Positions 17,844-26,972 of a stretch of DNA of 64,000 nt are shown here, one piece after another. The stretch is from Novosphingobium album (ex Hu et al. 2023) (GTDB lineage: Bacteria; Pseudomonadota; Alphaproteobacteria; Sphingomonadales; Sphingomonadaceae). Every line of letters starts with the position of its first letter. The first letter of the stretch is position 1. The stretch is taken from assembly GCF_022832385.1 (NCBI RefSeq), contig NZ_JALHLE010000010.1, positions 1-64,000 on the forward strand, in the 5' to 3' direction. Under the pieces are notes generated by a model, which worked only from the letters and a program-made list of their open reading frames with translations, did not search any database and had not been told where the DNA came from. The position numbers were made by a program, and so were the translations under genes.

Positions 17844-17979
17844 GATTATTTATCCTGCCACATTGATATTTTCCGGAATTTTATCCCTCATAAATTGCTA
17901 ATCAAGCGCAAATTGGGTGAAACATTGCGCGGTTCCGGGTGTACTTTCCAGGCAGACATCCTCGCACCGGAGACGAACC
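17844..17979. promoter_or_regulatory. Shared lrp/ald control region
   Basis: This 136-base divergent region is unusually AT-rich for the window (ATTTATCC, TTGATATTTTCCGGAATTTTA, CATAAATTGCTAATC), as expected for Lrp-type sites. An imperfect symmetrical element around TTTTCCGGAATTTT (17868-17881) is a candidate operator. A GGAGACG site precedes the ald TTG start. Confidence 0.45.
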
Positions 17980-19107
17980 TTGCGTGTCGGCACTGTCAGG
18001 GAAATCAAGAACCACGAATACCGCGTCGGCCTCACCCCCGAGAGCGTGCTGGAACTTATCCGTCACGGGCATGAAGTCTGGGTGGAAAGCGGCGCGGGCA
18101 TCGGCATCGGCGCCAGCGACGCGGACTATCAGCGCAGCGGCGCGACGATGATCGCCACCGCCGCCGAAGTCTTCGAAGGCTGCGAAATGATCGTGAAGGT
18201 CAAGGAACCGCAGGCCGTCGAGCGCGCCATGCTGCGCAAGGGGCAGATCCTCTACACCTACCTCCACCTTGCTCCCGACCCGGAGCAGACCGCCGATCTC
18301 GTCCAGTCAGGCGTGACTGCGATTGCCTATGAAACCGTCACCGGACCGGGCGGCTCACTGCCGCTGCTCAAGCCGATGAGCCAGGTTGCAGGCCGCATGT
18401 CGATTCAGGCGGGCGCCACGGCGCTTGAAAAGGCAAACGGCGGGCGCGGCGTGCTGCTGGGCGGCGTCCCCGGCGTGATGCCGGGCAAGGTTGCCGTGAT
18501 CGGCGGCGGCGTGGTCGGCTTCAACGCCGCACAGATGGCCGTGGGCCTCGGCGCCGACGTGACCATCCTCGATCGCAGCCCCGACGTGCTCGAACGGCTC
18601 GGCATCCATTTCGAAGCACGTGCCAAGACGCGCTTTTCCAGCAGCACCAACCTCGCCGAGAGCGTGGCCGAGGCCGATCTCGTGATCGGCGCCGTGCTGA
18701 TCCCGGGCGCCGCCGCTCCCAAGCTCGTCACGCGTGAAATGCTCGGCACGATGAAGCCCGGCGCGGTGCTGGTCGATGTCGCCATCGATCAGGGCGGCTG
18801 CTTCGAGACCAGTCACGCGACGACCCATGCCGATCCCACTTTCGTGATCGACGGCATTGTCCATTACTGCGTCGCCAACATGCCCGGCGCCGTGGCCCGC
18901 ACCAGCACTTATGCCCTCAACAACGTGACACTGCCGCACGCGCTCGCCATCGCCGATGCGTTCGACGGACCCGCTGGATGGAAAGCCGCTCTTCGGGCCG
19001 ATCCCCATCTCGCGGCCGGCCTCAACGTGCATGAGGGGCAGGTGACATACGAGGCCGTAGCGCGGGAACTGGGTTACGATTTCGTACCGGCAGATTCGGT
19101 GCTCTAG
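17980..19107 (+). CDS. ald: Alanine dehydrogenase
   Basis: A 375-residue NAD-dependent enzyme interconverting L-alanine and pyruvate plus ammonia. Seen: N-terminal [19 protein letters not shown], substrate segment [18 protein letters not shown], Rossmann loop [14 protein letters not shown] and the C-terminal [19 protein letters not shown]. The start is TTG 17980, preceded by GGAGACG; the in-frame ATG at 17917 would add non-family residues. Its divergent Lrp neighbour is the likely regulator. Confidence 0.95.
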   Translation: MRVGTVREIKNHEYRVGLTPESVLELIRHGHEVWVESGAGIGIGASDADYQRSGATMIATAAEVFEGCEMIVKVKEPQAVERAMLRKGQILYTYLHLAPDPEQTADLVQSGVTAIAYETVTGPGGSLPLLKPMSQVAGRMSIQAGATALEKANGGRGVLLGGVPGVMPGKVAVIGGGVVGFNAAQMAVGLGADVTILDRSPDVLERLGIHFEARAKTRFSSSTNLAESVAEADLVIGAVLIPGAAAPKLVTREMLGTMKPGAVLVDVAIDQGGCFETSHATTHADPTFVIDGIVHYCVANMPGAVARTSTYALNNVTLPHALAIADAFDGPAGWKAALRADPHLAAGLNVHEGQVTYEAVARELGYDFVPADSVL

Positions 19108-19143
19108 TCGGTAAATTAACGAGGTTGTTAACCTCATATTGAA

Positions 19144-19185
19144 AGCCTTGTCCCATGGATCAGCCATGCGCCATGGGACAAGGCT
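19144..19185 (+). promoter_or_regulatory. Perfect 15-bp hairpin holding the diguanylate cyclase start codon in its loop
   Basis: Arms AGCCTTGTCCCATGG (19144-19158) and CCATGGGACAAGGCT (19171-19185) are perfectly complementary, with a 12-base loop (ATCAGCCATGCG) containing the ATG at 19166. It lies 36 bases after the ald stop. A smaller inverted repeat GAGGTT/AACCTC (19121-19126, 19130-19135) stands just upstream. It could be an ald terminator, a translation-control switch for the cyclase, or both. Confidence 0.6.
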
Positions 19186-20878
19186 CTTCCTGATTGGCCT
19201 GCTGGCTGTTCTCGGTACCCTGCTGAGTGCGCCCGCAGCCGCCACGACCGCCGGTTTTCCGGCCGGATCGGTCTGCACGGCGCTGGGTCCGGTCAGTGCC
19301 GGTGCCACCGGTCCGGTCAAGGATCCTTCCCGCTGGAACTGCCATGGCGCCCGCTGGACAATCGATGGTTCGAAAGCGAGTTTCGTGCGGATCGATATGT
19401 CCGGGCAGAATCTCCTGCCCGGTTCCGTGCTGACAACACGCCTGACCCGTTTCGAGCGGATGTGGCTGACGGCGATCGGCCGTGACGGGACCAGCGCCAC
19501 GCGCGAAATCGCGCAAAGCGACCTGCAGTTTTCCTCCGTCCACTGGAAGATGCGCCTGCCCTTGCCGCATCTGAACGCGCCGCTGACCGCTTACGTCCTG
19601 AAAGTGACCGGAGCACGGCATCCGGGCCTGTTGTCGGACGTGCATGTCGCGCCGCCGCCGGACGAATCCCGGGTCGGCAATCAGCAAATCCTGCTCGCCA
19701 TGCTCTGCGGGCTGATGCTCATGCCGCTGGTGCTGAACTTCGGGTTCTACCGGGTGCTGCGTCAGCCTTTCGCCCTATGGCACGCCCTCGCGGTCTTCGG
19801 GATGCTGGTGCAGACTTTTGTCGCCAGCGGTCTCGTGAACCGGTTCTTCTCGCCGTCGCTGCTCGAAATCTGCGTATTGTCTTCAGCAAGCCTGAGCCTT
19901 GCAAGCATTGCAGCCACGCAATTCCTGGCTTCGCTCGTCGAGCCCGACATGTTGGGCCGGCAGCAAAAGGCACTGCTCCGCGCTACCGGTCCGTGGATGG
20001 TCGTATGGTCGGTCTACTACCAGGTTGCCGGTGGCCCCCTGCTGTCGAGCGTTTCCTCAGTCTACTACGCGGCTTTCCTGCCGCTCTTCGGCATGCTTGT
20101 CTGGGCCATGTTCACCGCCGCACGGCGCGGCAGCCGCACGGTCTGGTTTCAGATCATCGGCTGGACGCCGCTGATCGGCATGGCGCTGGTCCGGATCGGA
20201 TCCCTGCTGGGCATGGCGGATTCACCTCTGAGCGTCATGACCGCGCAGCACCTCTCGCTCGGCTTCGAGGTCCTGATGAGCACGCTGGGCGCCGCTGACC
20301 GCTTCATGACGATCAAGCACGAACGGGACCGCGCGCTCACCCAGTCCAAGTTCCTCGAAAGCCTCGCAGAACGTGATCCGCTGACCGGCCTCTACAACCG
20401 GCGCGGCTTCGAAGAACGTTATACACGGCTGGCCAAGAAGGGCTTCGACACCATGGCGGTGCTCGACCTAGATCTTTTCAAGACGATCAACGACACCCGG
20501 GGGCACGCCATGGGCGATGCTGTGCTCAAGGCGGTCGGGCGGGCGCTGATGCCTGACGAGGACACAGTTGCGGTGCGCTTCGGCGGCGAGGAATTCCTGC
20601 TGCTGATGCGCGGGCCGGACGCCGCCGACCGGGCGGAGCACCGCCGCCAGTCGATACCCGCACGCATTGCCGCGGAAATCTCTAGCCTCGACCGGCCCGT
20701 CACTGCCAGCATGGGCCTGATCACCCATGCCGTGCCCATGCGTTTCGCCGATCTCTACGCCAAGTGCGACAAGCTGCTCTATCAGGCCAAGTCGGAGGGC
20801 CGCAACCGCACCGTACGGACAGACATGAGAAGCCAGCCGGCCTCCAGCGAAGACCGCACGGTCGTCAATCTCCGGTAA
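19166..20878 (+). CDS. Membrane diguanylate cyclase (7TMR-like sensor plus GGDEF)
   Basis: A 570-residue protein. A signal peptide (residues 1-28) is followed by an extracytoplasmic domain (about 30-175), about seven hydrophobic segments (about 178-385) and a GGDEF domain whose active-site motif is GGEEF at 473-477. No RxxD inhibitory site is visible before it. It should make cyclic di-GMP in response to a periplasmic cue. ATG 19166 is chosen because the signal peptide follows; TTG 19139 is an alternative start upstream of the hairpin. No standard ribosome-binding site precedes either. Confidence 0.82.
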   Translation: MRHGTRLFLIGLLAVLGTLLSAPAAATTAGFPAGSVCTALGPVSAGATGPVKDPSRWNCHGARWTIDGSKASFVRIDMSGQNLLPGSVLTTRLTRFERMWLTAIGRDGTSATREIAQSDLQFSSVHWKMRLPLPHLNAPLTAYVLKVTGARHPGLLSDVHVAPPPDESRVGNQQILLAMLCGLMLMPLVLNFGFYRVLRQPFALWHALAVFGMLVQTFVASGLVNRFFSPSLLEICVLSSASLSLASIAATQFLASLVEPDMLGRQQKALLRATGPWMVVWSVYYQVAGGPLLSSVSSVYYAAFLPLFGMLVWAMFTAARRGSRTVWFQIIGWTPLIGMALVRIGSLLGMADSPLSVMTAQHLSLGFEVLMSTLGAADRFMTIKHERDRALTQSKFLESLAERDPLTGLYNRRGFEERYTRLAKKGFDTMAVLDLDLFKTINDTRGHAMGDAVLKAVGRALMPDEDTVAVRFGGEEFLLLMRGPDAADRAEHRRQSIPARIAAEISSLDRPVTASMGLITHAVPMRFADLYAKCDKLLYQAKSEGRNRTVRTDMRSQPASSEDRTVVNLR

Positions 20879-21284
20879 ACCGGACGGCCACCTCTTCCGG
20901 CACCCGCATGAGCCGGCCGCTGGCAATGTCGATCATGGCCCAGGTGGTCCGGGCGGACACGATCACCTTTCCCGCAGCATTGCGGAAATCCACACGCCGG
21001 TTGAACCGTGCGCCATGCGGACCGTCGGGAATGAAGGTCTCGGCTGACACGCTCTCGCCCTCACGGATATTGCCGCGGTAGTCGATCTCATGCCGGGTCA
21101 CGACCCAGGCATATTTCGCGACCTGCTCCGGCGTTGCGCCCACTTCCCAATGGGAAGTTGCAATCGCCTCCATCCACTGCACCCAGACCGCGTTGTTCAC
21201 GTGCCCCATCACATCAATGTGATGGGGCTCTGCCGTGAAGGTCCGGATGAAGCGGTTGCTCAACCCTCGACGCCGAGCTGCCAT
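20865..21284 (-). CDS. Acyl-CoA thioesterase, 4HBT hot-dog fold
   Basis: A 139-residue hot-dog protein with the active-site motif HIDVMGHVNNAVWVQWMEA (conserved Asp of the YbgC/4-hydroxybenzoyl-CoA type). It hydrolyses an acyl-CoA of unknown identity. Its stop overlaps the convergent cyclase end by 14 bases, and its start at 21284 overlaps the end of the upstream S9 peptidase gene, suggesting one transcript. Confidence 0.85.
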   Translation of the reverse strand: MAARRRGLSNRFIRTFTAEPHHIDVMGHVNNAVWVQWMEAIATSHWEVGATPEQVAKYAWVVTRHEIDYRGNIREGESVSAETFIPDGPHGARFNRRVDFRNAAGKVIVSARTTWAMIDIASGRLMRVPEEVAVRFTGD

Positions 21285-23341
21285 AGGATGAAGGCGAATT
21301 CCTCCGCCGTCTCCTTCAGGCTCTCGAACCGGCCCGACTTGCCACCGTGGCCCGCGCCCATATTGGTCTTGAAGATCAGTTCGTTGTCATCGCTCTTCAG
21401 CTCGCGCAGCTTCGCGACCCACTTGGCCGGTTCCCAGTACGTCACACGCGGGTCGTTGAGCCCGGCCGTGACCATCAGCGGCGGATAGGCCTGCGCCGTG
21501 ATCTGGTCGTAGGGGCTGTAGCTCAGGATATGCTCGAAGGCGGCCTTGTCCTCGATCGGGTTGCCCCATTCGGGCCATTCGCCGGGGGTGAGCGGCAAGG
21601 TCTCGTCGAGCATGGTGTTGAGCACGTCGACGAAAGGCACGTGGGCCACCACCGCGCCCCACAGGTGCGGATCGGAATTGATCACCGCGCCCATCAGTTC
21701 GCCGCCTGCAGAGCCGCCAGCGATGGCGATCTTGCCCTCGCTGGTGAAACCGCGGTCGATCAGGCCCTTCGCGCAGTCCACGAAGTCGTTGAAGGTATTG
21801 GTGCGCCTTTCCAGCTTGCCCGCCTTGTACCAGGCGCGGCCCATGTCGTCACCGCCGCGGATATGGGCGATGGCATAAGCAAACCCGCGATCGACGAGGC
21901 TGAGCCGCGCGGTAGAGAAGCCGGGATCGATCGCAATGCCGTAGGCGCCATAGCCGTAGAGGTAGAGCGGCCCTGCGCCCGTGCGGTCCTTCCGGTACAC
22001 GATCGACACGGGGATCGCGGTGCCGTCACGCGCGGTGATTTCCAGCCGCTCGGTCGCATAGAGCGAGGCGTCGTAGCCCGAGGGGATTTCCTGCACCTTG
22101 AGCGTTTCCATGGTGCGCGCGGCCACGTCGTAATCGAGCACCGAGGAGGGCATGACCATCGATTCGTAGGACAGCCGCAGCTTTTCCATATGCCATTCGG
22201 GATTGTTCGAAAGCCCGGCCGAAAAGCTCGCCTCGGGAAACTCGATCGGCTCGATCCGCGCGGGGTCGTCATAGTAGCGCACCTCGATCCGGTCGAGCCC
22301 GCGCACGCGGCCCTCGATCACGTAGAATTCGCGAAACAGGTCGACGCCGGTCAGGTAGAAATCATCCGTACCCTCGATCAGCGTCGTCCATTCGCCCGGA
22401 TTGTCGAGCGGCGCGGTGGCGAGGCGGAAGTTCTCGTGGGTGTCGTTGGTGTGTATGTAGAGCACGCCATCGCGCTCATCGACGTCGTATTCCACGCCCT
22501 TCGCCCGTGCCTTGACAAGAATCTGGTCGCCCAGCGGGTCGTCGGCGCGGATCAGCCGCGCCTCGCTGGTCTCGTGATCGCTGGCGCCGATGATCAGCCA
22601 CTTCTCGTTCGACGAGAGCGAGGAGCCGACGCGGAAACCCTCGTCATCCTCGTGGTAAAGCTCAACGTCCTTTTCGAGCGGCTCGCCGAGCCAGTGCAGG
22701 CGGGCATTGTCGGTGCGCCACTGCTCGTTCGCGAGCGAATAGACGAGGCCCTTGTCCTCAGCCACCCAGACGAGGCTGGAAAGCGTGCCGGGGATTTCAT
22801 CGGGCAGCAGTTCGCCGGTCTCGAGGTTCTTGATCCGCGCGGTGAAACGTTCCGAACCGTTGTCGTCCACCGCATAGGCCAGCAGCTTGCCATTGGCGCT
22901 CACCGAGATGGCGCCGAGGCGGAAGTAGTCCTTGCCCTCTGCCAGCGCCACTTCGTCGAGCATCAGCTCGTCGGCAGAGCCATCGTCTTTGGCCGCCACG
23001 GGCTTGCGCCACCACTTCTTGTATTCTGCGCCTTCCTCGAACTCGATCCAGTAGAGCCAGTCGCCGTCCTTCTGCGGAACCGACTTGTCCGCTTCCTTGA
23101 TGCGGCCGCGCATTTCCGTGAACAGCGCGTCGATGCGGGCCTGATGCGGCTTCATCCGCGTCTCGAACCAGGCATTTTCCGCTTCGAGGTGCGTCAGCAC
23201 GTCCTTGTCGGTGACTTCCGGATAGCCGGGATCGCGCATCCAGGCATATTCGTCCGTGACCGTCAGATCGTGACGGGTGAAGGAATGCAGCTTTTTCGCC
23301 GCCTGCGGAGGACCGGAAAGGGTCGGGGTGGAATCTGCCAT
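21260..23341 (-). CDS. Oligopeptidase B-type S9 serine peptidase
   Basis: A 693-residue prolyl-oligopeptidase-family enzyme. The N-terminal beta-propeller spans about residues 70-400 and the alpha/beta-hydrolase domain carries the nucleophile S544 in GGSAGGELMG, the Asp region GLNDPRVTYWEPAKW and the His in GAGHGGKSGR. It cleaves short peptides, in oligopeptidase B after basic residues. No signal peptide, so probably cytoplasmic. ATG 23341 gives the natural start; a further ATG lies 9 bases upstream. Divergent from a second peptidase. Confidence 0.92.
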   Translation of the reverse strand: MADSTPTLSGPPQAAKKLHSFTRHDLTVTDEYAWMRDPGYPEVTDKDVLTHLEAENAWFETRMKPHQARIDALFTEMRGRIKEADKSVPQKDGDWLYWIEFEEGAEYKKWWRKPVAAKDDGSADELMLDEVALAEGKDYFRLGAISVSANGKLLAYAVDDNGSERFTARIKNLETGELLPDEIPGTLSSLVWVAEDKGLVYSLANEQWRTDNARLHWLGEPLEKDVELYHEDDEGFRVGSSLSSNEKWLIIGASDHETSEARLIRADDPLGDQILVKARAKGVEYDVDERDGVLYIHTNDTHENFRLATAPLDNPGEWTTLIEGTDDFYLTGVDLFREFYVIEGRVRGLDRIEVRYYDDPARIEPIEFPEASFSAGLSNNPEWHMEKLRLSYESMVMPSSVLDYDVAARTMETLKVQEIPSGYDASLYATERLEITARDGTAIPVSIVYRKDRTGAGPLYLYGYGAYGIAIDPGFSTARLSLVDRGFAYAIAHIRGGDDMGRAWYKAGKLERRTNTFNDFVDCAKGLIDRGFTSEGKIAIAGGSAGGELMGAVINSDPHLWGAVVAHVPFVDVLNTMLDETLPLTPGEWPEWGNPIEDKAAFEHILSYSPYDQITAQAYPPLMVTAGLNDPRVTYWEPAKWVAKLRELKSDDNELIFKTNMGAGHGGKSGRFESLKETAEEFAFILWQLGVEG

Positions 23342-23392
23342 GGCTCGCATCTATGTAGCATTGATGCCCCCCGCAAGCCGGATACCCCTGAC

Positions 23393-25213
23393 ATGCTGAT
23401 GAATACCCATGAAGCGCGCCTCGATGCCCTGCGCAAGGAACTAAAGGCACGCGGCCTCGATGGCTTCGTGATCCCGATTTCCGACGAGCACATGAGCGAA
23501 TATGTCGGCGCCTATGCCCAGCGTCTCGCCTGGCTGACGGGCTTTGGCGGTTCGGCGGGCACGGTGGTGGTGCTGACCGATCCGGCTGCAGAGCCCTCGG
23601 CCGCGATCTTCGTCGACGGGCGTTACACCATCCAGGTGCGCGATCAGGTCGATGGGCGGCTCTATGCCTATGAAGGCACGCCGCAAAGCAGCCCCGCCAA
23701 GTGGCTCGAAGCCAACGCGCCTGAAGGTGCGGTGATCGGCTACGATGCCTGGCTGCACGGCGCGAAGTGGACCGACACCACGGGCAAGGCACTCGCCGCG
23801 AACGGCGGCAAGCTGGTGGCCGTGGAGAGCAACCCGATCGACGCGATCTGGGAAGACCGGCCCGCCCCCTCGCCCGCACCTGCTCTGGTGCATCCCAGCG
23901 ACCTTGCGGGCGAAACCAGCGAAGCCAAGCGCGCGATGGTGTCCGAATGGCTGGCGGGCAAGAACCTCGACGCCACGGTCATCACCGCGCTCGATTCGAT
24001 CGCCTGGCTGCTCAACATCCGCGGCACCGACGTGGAGCGCACGCCCGTTGCCCTGTCCTATGTGATCGCGAAGGCAGACGGCACGGCGGACCTGTTCATC
24101 GCCGAGGAGAAAGTCACGCCCGAACTGCGCCAGCACCTTGGCAATGCTGTGACCATCCAGCCGCGCGATGCGTTCGTGCCCGGGCTGGAAGCGCTTGCTG
24201 GCAAGCGCGTCGCCGTGGACCCGGATCATGCGGTCAGCGCCATCTTCGAGGTGCTGAAGCAGGCAGGCGCCACCGTGGTGGAAGAGCGCGATCCCACCGT
24301 TCTGCCCAAGGCGATCAAGAACCCTGTCGAACAGCAGGGCCACCGCGACGCGCAGGCGCGCGACGGCGCGGCGGTCTCGCAGTTCCTGCACTGGCTCTCC
24401 GGGGAAGGCCCCAAGGGCGAAGTCACCGAAGTGTCCGCCGCAGACCGCCTCGAAGCGTTCCGCAAGGCCTGCGGCGATCTGCGCGACCTGTCGTTCGACA
24501 CGATCTCGGGCGCCGGGCCCAATGCTGCGATCTGCCACTACCGCGTGACCGACGAGACCAGCCTGACGCTGCAGCCAAACTCGGTCTATCTCGTCGATTC
24601 GGGTGGGCAGTACCCCGACGGCACCACCGACATCACCCGCACCGTCTGGATCGGGCCTGGTGAGCCGGGCGCCGAAGTGAAGGACCGCTTCACCCGCGTG
24701 CTCAAGGGACACATCGCCCTGTCCATGGCCGTGTTCCCCAAGGGCACGACCGGCTCCCAGCTCGATGTGCTGGCGCGCTATGCCCTGTGGCAGGCAGGGG
24801 TCGACTATGCCCATGGCACCGGCCACGGCGTCGGCAGCTTCCTGTCGGTCCACGAAGGCCCGCAGCGCATCGCCAAATCGGCTGGCGGGCAGTCGGGTTC
24901 CGATCAGGCGCTGATCCCCGGCATGTTCCTCTCGAACGAGCCCGGCTACTACAAGGCCGGTGAATACGGCATCCGCATCGAAAACCTGATCCTTGTCGAA
25001 CCGCGCGCGATCGCAGGGGCAGAGGGCGAATACTACGGCTTCGAAACGTTGACCCACGTGCCGATCGAACGCCGTCTGGTCGATTGCAGCCTGCTCACCC
25101 GCGTCGAAGTGGAATGGTGGCACGCCTATCACGCCCGTGTCCTCGAAGTGGTTGGCCCGCAGCTCGAAGGCGAGGCCAAGGCGTGGCTGGAGGCCCAGTG
25201 CGCGCCCTTGTGA
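23393..25213 (+). CDS. M24 aminopeptidase P (Xaa-Pro aminopeptidase)
   Basis: A 606-residue protein with two creatinase-N-like domains (about 1-310) and a C-terminal pita-bread peptidase domain. Metal ligands appear in VDSGGQYPDGTTDITRTVW, GTGHGVGSFLSVHEGP, NEPGYYKAGEYGIRIEN and the final Glu region. It removes N-terminal residues preceding proline. Long three-domain form, as in eukaryotic and many proteobacterial enzymes. The frame stays open far upstream to 21347 only because it is antisense to the S9 gene; ATG 23393 starts the conserved domain. Confidence 0.93.
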   Translation: MLMNTHEARLDALRKELKARGLDGFVIPISDEHMSEYVGAYAQRLAWLTGFGGSAGTVVVLTDPAAEPSAAIFVDGRYTIQVRDQVDGRLYAYEGTPQSSPAKWLEANAPEGAVIGYDAWLHGAKWTDTTGKALAANGGKLVAVESNPIDAIWEDRPAPSPAPALVHPSDLAGETSEAKRAMVSEWLAGKNLDATVITALDSIAWLLNIRGTDVERTPVALSYVIAKADGTADLFIAEEKVTPELRQHLGNAVTIQPRDAFVPGLEALAGKRVAVDPDHAVSAIFEVLKQAGATVVEERDPTVLPKAIKNPVEQQGHRDAQARDGAAVSQFLHWLSGEGPKGEVTEVSAADRLEAFRKACGDLRDLSFDTISGAGPNAAICHYRVTDETSLTLQPNSVYLVDSGGQYPDGTTDITRTVWIGPGEPGAEVKDRFTRVLKGHIALSMAVFPKGTTGSQLDVLARYALWQAGVDYAHGTGHGVGSFLSVHEGPQRIAKSAGGQSGSDQALIPGMFLSNEPGYYKAGEYGIRIENLILVEPRAIAGAEGEYYGFETLTHVPIERRLVDCSLLTRVEVEWWHAYHARVLEVVGPQLEGEAKAWLEAQCAPL

Positions 25214-25272
25214 GTCCACCTATGTTCCTGTAATGTTCCATTCCTCAATGCGACTCGCAGGAGGATGGGAAC

Positions 25273-25623
25273 ATGATCGGCTACGTGACACTGGGAACCA
25301 ACGACCGGGACCGCGGAGCGGCGTTTTACGACGCTGTCTGCGGCGAACTCGGCGTGGGCCGGATAATGGAGAACGAACAGTTCATCGCCTGGGGCGTGCC
25401 CGGCGGCGGCGCCGGGATCGGCCTGACAGCCCCGTTCGACGGCAAGCCCGCCACCGTCGGTAACGGCGTGATGGTCGCGCTCGAAGCAAAGGACGAAGCG
25501 CAGGTGCAGCGGATCCATGAAATCGCGCTGGCCCATGGCGGCACGTGCGAAGGCCCTCCGGGCCCCCGCGGCGACGGCTTCTATGCGGCAAAGACCGAAA
25601 CGGAGAGAGAACGATGCCGGTAG
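25273..25623 (+). CDS. VOC-family protein, C-terminally shortened
   Basis: A 116-residue glyoxalase-fold protein (YVTLGTNDRDRGAAFYDAV start). It aligns along its length with the neighbour at 25614 until GDGFYAA, where the paralogue continues YFRDPDGNKMNAFCM but this one ends in KTETERERCR, encoded by what is also the ribosome-binding region of the next gene. The last beta strand is thus missing, suggesting a small deletion. It may be non-functional or act with its paralogue. Overlaps the next gene by 10 bases. Confidence 0.65.
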   Translation: MIGYVTLGTNDRDRGAAFYDAVCGELGVGRIMENEQFIAWGVPGGGAGIGLTAPFDGKPATVGNGVMVALEAKDEAQVQRIHEIALAHGGTCEGPPGPRGDGFYAAKTETERERCR

Positions 25624-25991
25624 CCCATGTAACCTTCGGGACCAACAACCTCGAGCGCGGCGCGCGCTTCTACGATGCCGTGATGGCCGAATTCGGCGGC
25701 GCGCGCACCTTTGCCCATGACAAGGCGATCGGCTGGAGCTTTCCCGACGGCGGGCCGAGCATCGGCATCACCTATCCGTTCGACGGTGAGGCCGCGAACC
25801 GGGGCAATGGCACGATGTTCGCCCTGATGGCGGCTGACGAGGACATGGTGCGGCGAGTCCATGCCGCAGCGCTGGCCAGCGGCGGAAGTTGCGAAGGGGA
25901 ACCGGGCCTGCGCGCCAACGGGTTCTATGCCGCATACTTCCGCGACCCCGACGGAAACAAGATGAACGCGTTCTGCATGCCGGCAGCCTGA
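25614..25991 (+). CDS. VOC-family protein (glyoxalase/bleomycin-resistance fold)
   Basis: A 125-residue intact single-module VOC protein: VAHVTFGTNNLERGARFYDAV, then ANGFYAAYFRDPDGNKMNAF at the end. The family often carries a metal, but substrate and reaction are unknown. It starts at ATG 25614 after a GAGAGAAC stretch inside the shortened upstream paralogue, so the pair is translationally linked. Confidence 0.8.
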   Translation: MPVAHVTFGTNNLERGARFYDAVMAEFGGARTFAHDKAIGWSFPDGGPSIGITYPFDGEAANRGNGTMFALMAADEDMVRRVHAAALASGGSCEGEPGLRANGFYAAYFRDPDGNKMNAFCMPAA

Positions 25992-26124
25992 TGACCGCCC
26001 CGCTAAACAGGCGTTCATCCAGTTTGCCGGACCATGAACGGCAGCGTCTGGCTGTGACAATTGACGACAAAATTCAGGAGTCACGGCACATCTGAGCGAC
26101 AACGGCGCACTAGAACAGGGTCCA

Positions 26125-26175
26125 GAGAGCCGCGGGGCGAACCTTCCCCTCCCTTCCCCCGGTCCTGCGGCTCTC
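26125..26175 (+). terminator. Long-loop inverted repeat before the EF-hand gene
   Basis: GAGAGCCGC (26125-26133) and GCGGCTCTC (26167-26175) form a 9-bp stem enclosing a 33-base C-rich loop; pyrimidine-rich sequence follows. It lies between the VOC pair and the EF-hand gene, and could be a weak terminator or a leader structure. Confidence 0.35.
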
Positions 26176-26197
26176 ATCCTTTCCCTTTGGGAGTGAG

Positions 26198-26932
26198 ATG
26201 ACAATGAAGACTGCAATGAAGAAAATCACGCTTGGTCTTTCTGTCGCCGCGCTCGCGGTTGGCGGGATTGCCTATGCCCAGCAGACCCCTCCGGCAAAGC
26301 CCTTCATGGACGCAGACAAGGACGGCGTGATCACCCGCGCCGAAGCGCAGAAAGCCGCCGAAGACATGTTCGTGAAGCTCGACGTGAACAAGGATGGCAA
26401 GATCGATCAGGCCGACCGCGATGCACGGCACGCCGAACATCGTGCGGAAATGTTCGCAATGATCGACGCCAACAAGGACGGCTCGATCTCCAGGCAGGAG
26501 TTCATGGACGCCAAGCCACCGCACGGCCCCGGTGATCGCGGCCCGGGCGCTCCGGATGGCAATGGCCCGCCGCCCCCTCCCCCGGGAATGGATGGTGACA
26601 GCATGGGTGGCCCTGGCATGGGTGGGCCTGGCATGGGCGGTCCCGGCATGGGCGGCCCCGGAATGGATGGCCATCATCGGGGCGGCCCGGGCCGTGACGG
26701 ACACGGCATGCATGGCCGTGGCGGAATGCGTGGCCACGGCATGATGATGCTCAAGATGGCCGACACCAACAATGACGGTGCCGTCAGCAAGGCCGAGTTC
26801 ATGGCTGCTGCCACCAAGCACTTCGGCGACATGGATGCCAACAACGACGGCAAGGTCACCAAGGAAGAGCGTCAGGCCGCACGCCAGAAAATGAAGGCGC
26901 AGTGGCAGGCAGACAAGCCCGCGAAGAAGTGA
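26198..26932 (+). CDS. Secreted multi-EF-hand calcium-binding protein
   Basis: A 244-residue protein with a signal peptide (ITLGLSVAALAVGGIAYAQ). Five EF-hand loops are visible: DADKDGVITRAE, DVNKDGKIDQAD, DANKDGSISRQE, DTNNDGAVSKAE and DANNDGKVTKEE. Between loops 3 and 4 lies a Pro/Gly/Met/His-rich linker with four MGGPG repeats and several HG motifs that could bind transition metals. Probably a periplasmic Ca2+ buffer or sensor. It is followed by a two-component system, a possible functional link. A GGGAG site precedes ATG 26198. Confidence 0.85.
   Translation: MTMKTAMKKITLGLSVAALAVGGIAYAQQTPPAKPFMDADKDGVITRAEAQKAAEDMFVKLDVNKDGKIDQADRDARHAEHRAEMFAMIDANKDGSISRQEFMDAKPPHGPGDRGPGAPDGNGPPPPPPGMDGDSMGGPGMGGPGMGGPGMGGPGMDGHHRGGPGRDGHGMHGRGGMRGHGMMMLKMADTNNDGAVSKAEFMAAATKHFGDMDANNDGKVTKEERQAARQKMKAQWQADKPAKK
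26603..26662 (+). repeat. Four tandem 15-bp repeats encoding MGGPG
   Basis: Units at 26603, 26618, 26633 and 26648, each ATGGG(C/T)GG-type and differing at a few third positions. They lie in the linker of the EF-hand protein and could vary in copy number between strains. Confidence 0.75.
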
Positions 26933-26972
26933 CTGGACAAACCCCGGCCAGGGAGTGTCGAAGAATACCCGT

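Noticed and set aside
19116..19131. CtrA box upstream of the diguanylate cyclase gene
   Set aside because: TTAA and TTAA are separated by 8 bases rather than 7.
21347..25213. A 1288-codon open frame joining the M24 peptidase to an upstream region
   Set aside because: The first about 680 codons are antisense to the intact S9 peptidase gene; such frames are common in GC-rich DNA. The M24 domain begins cleanly at ATG 23393.
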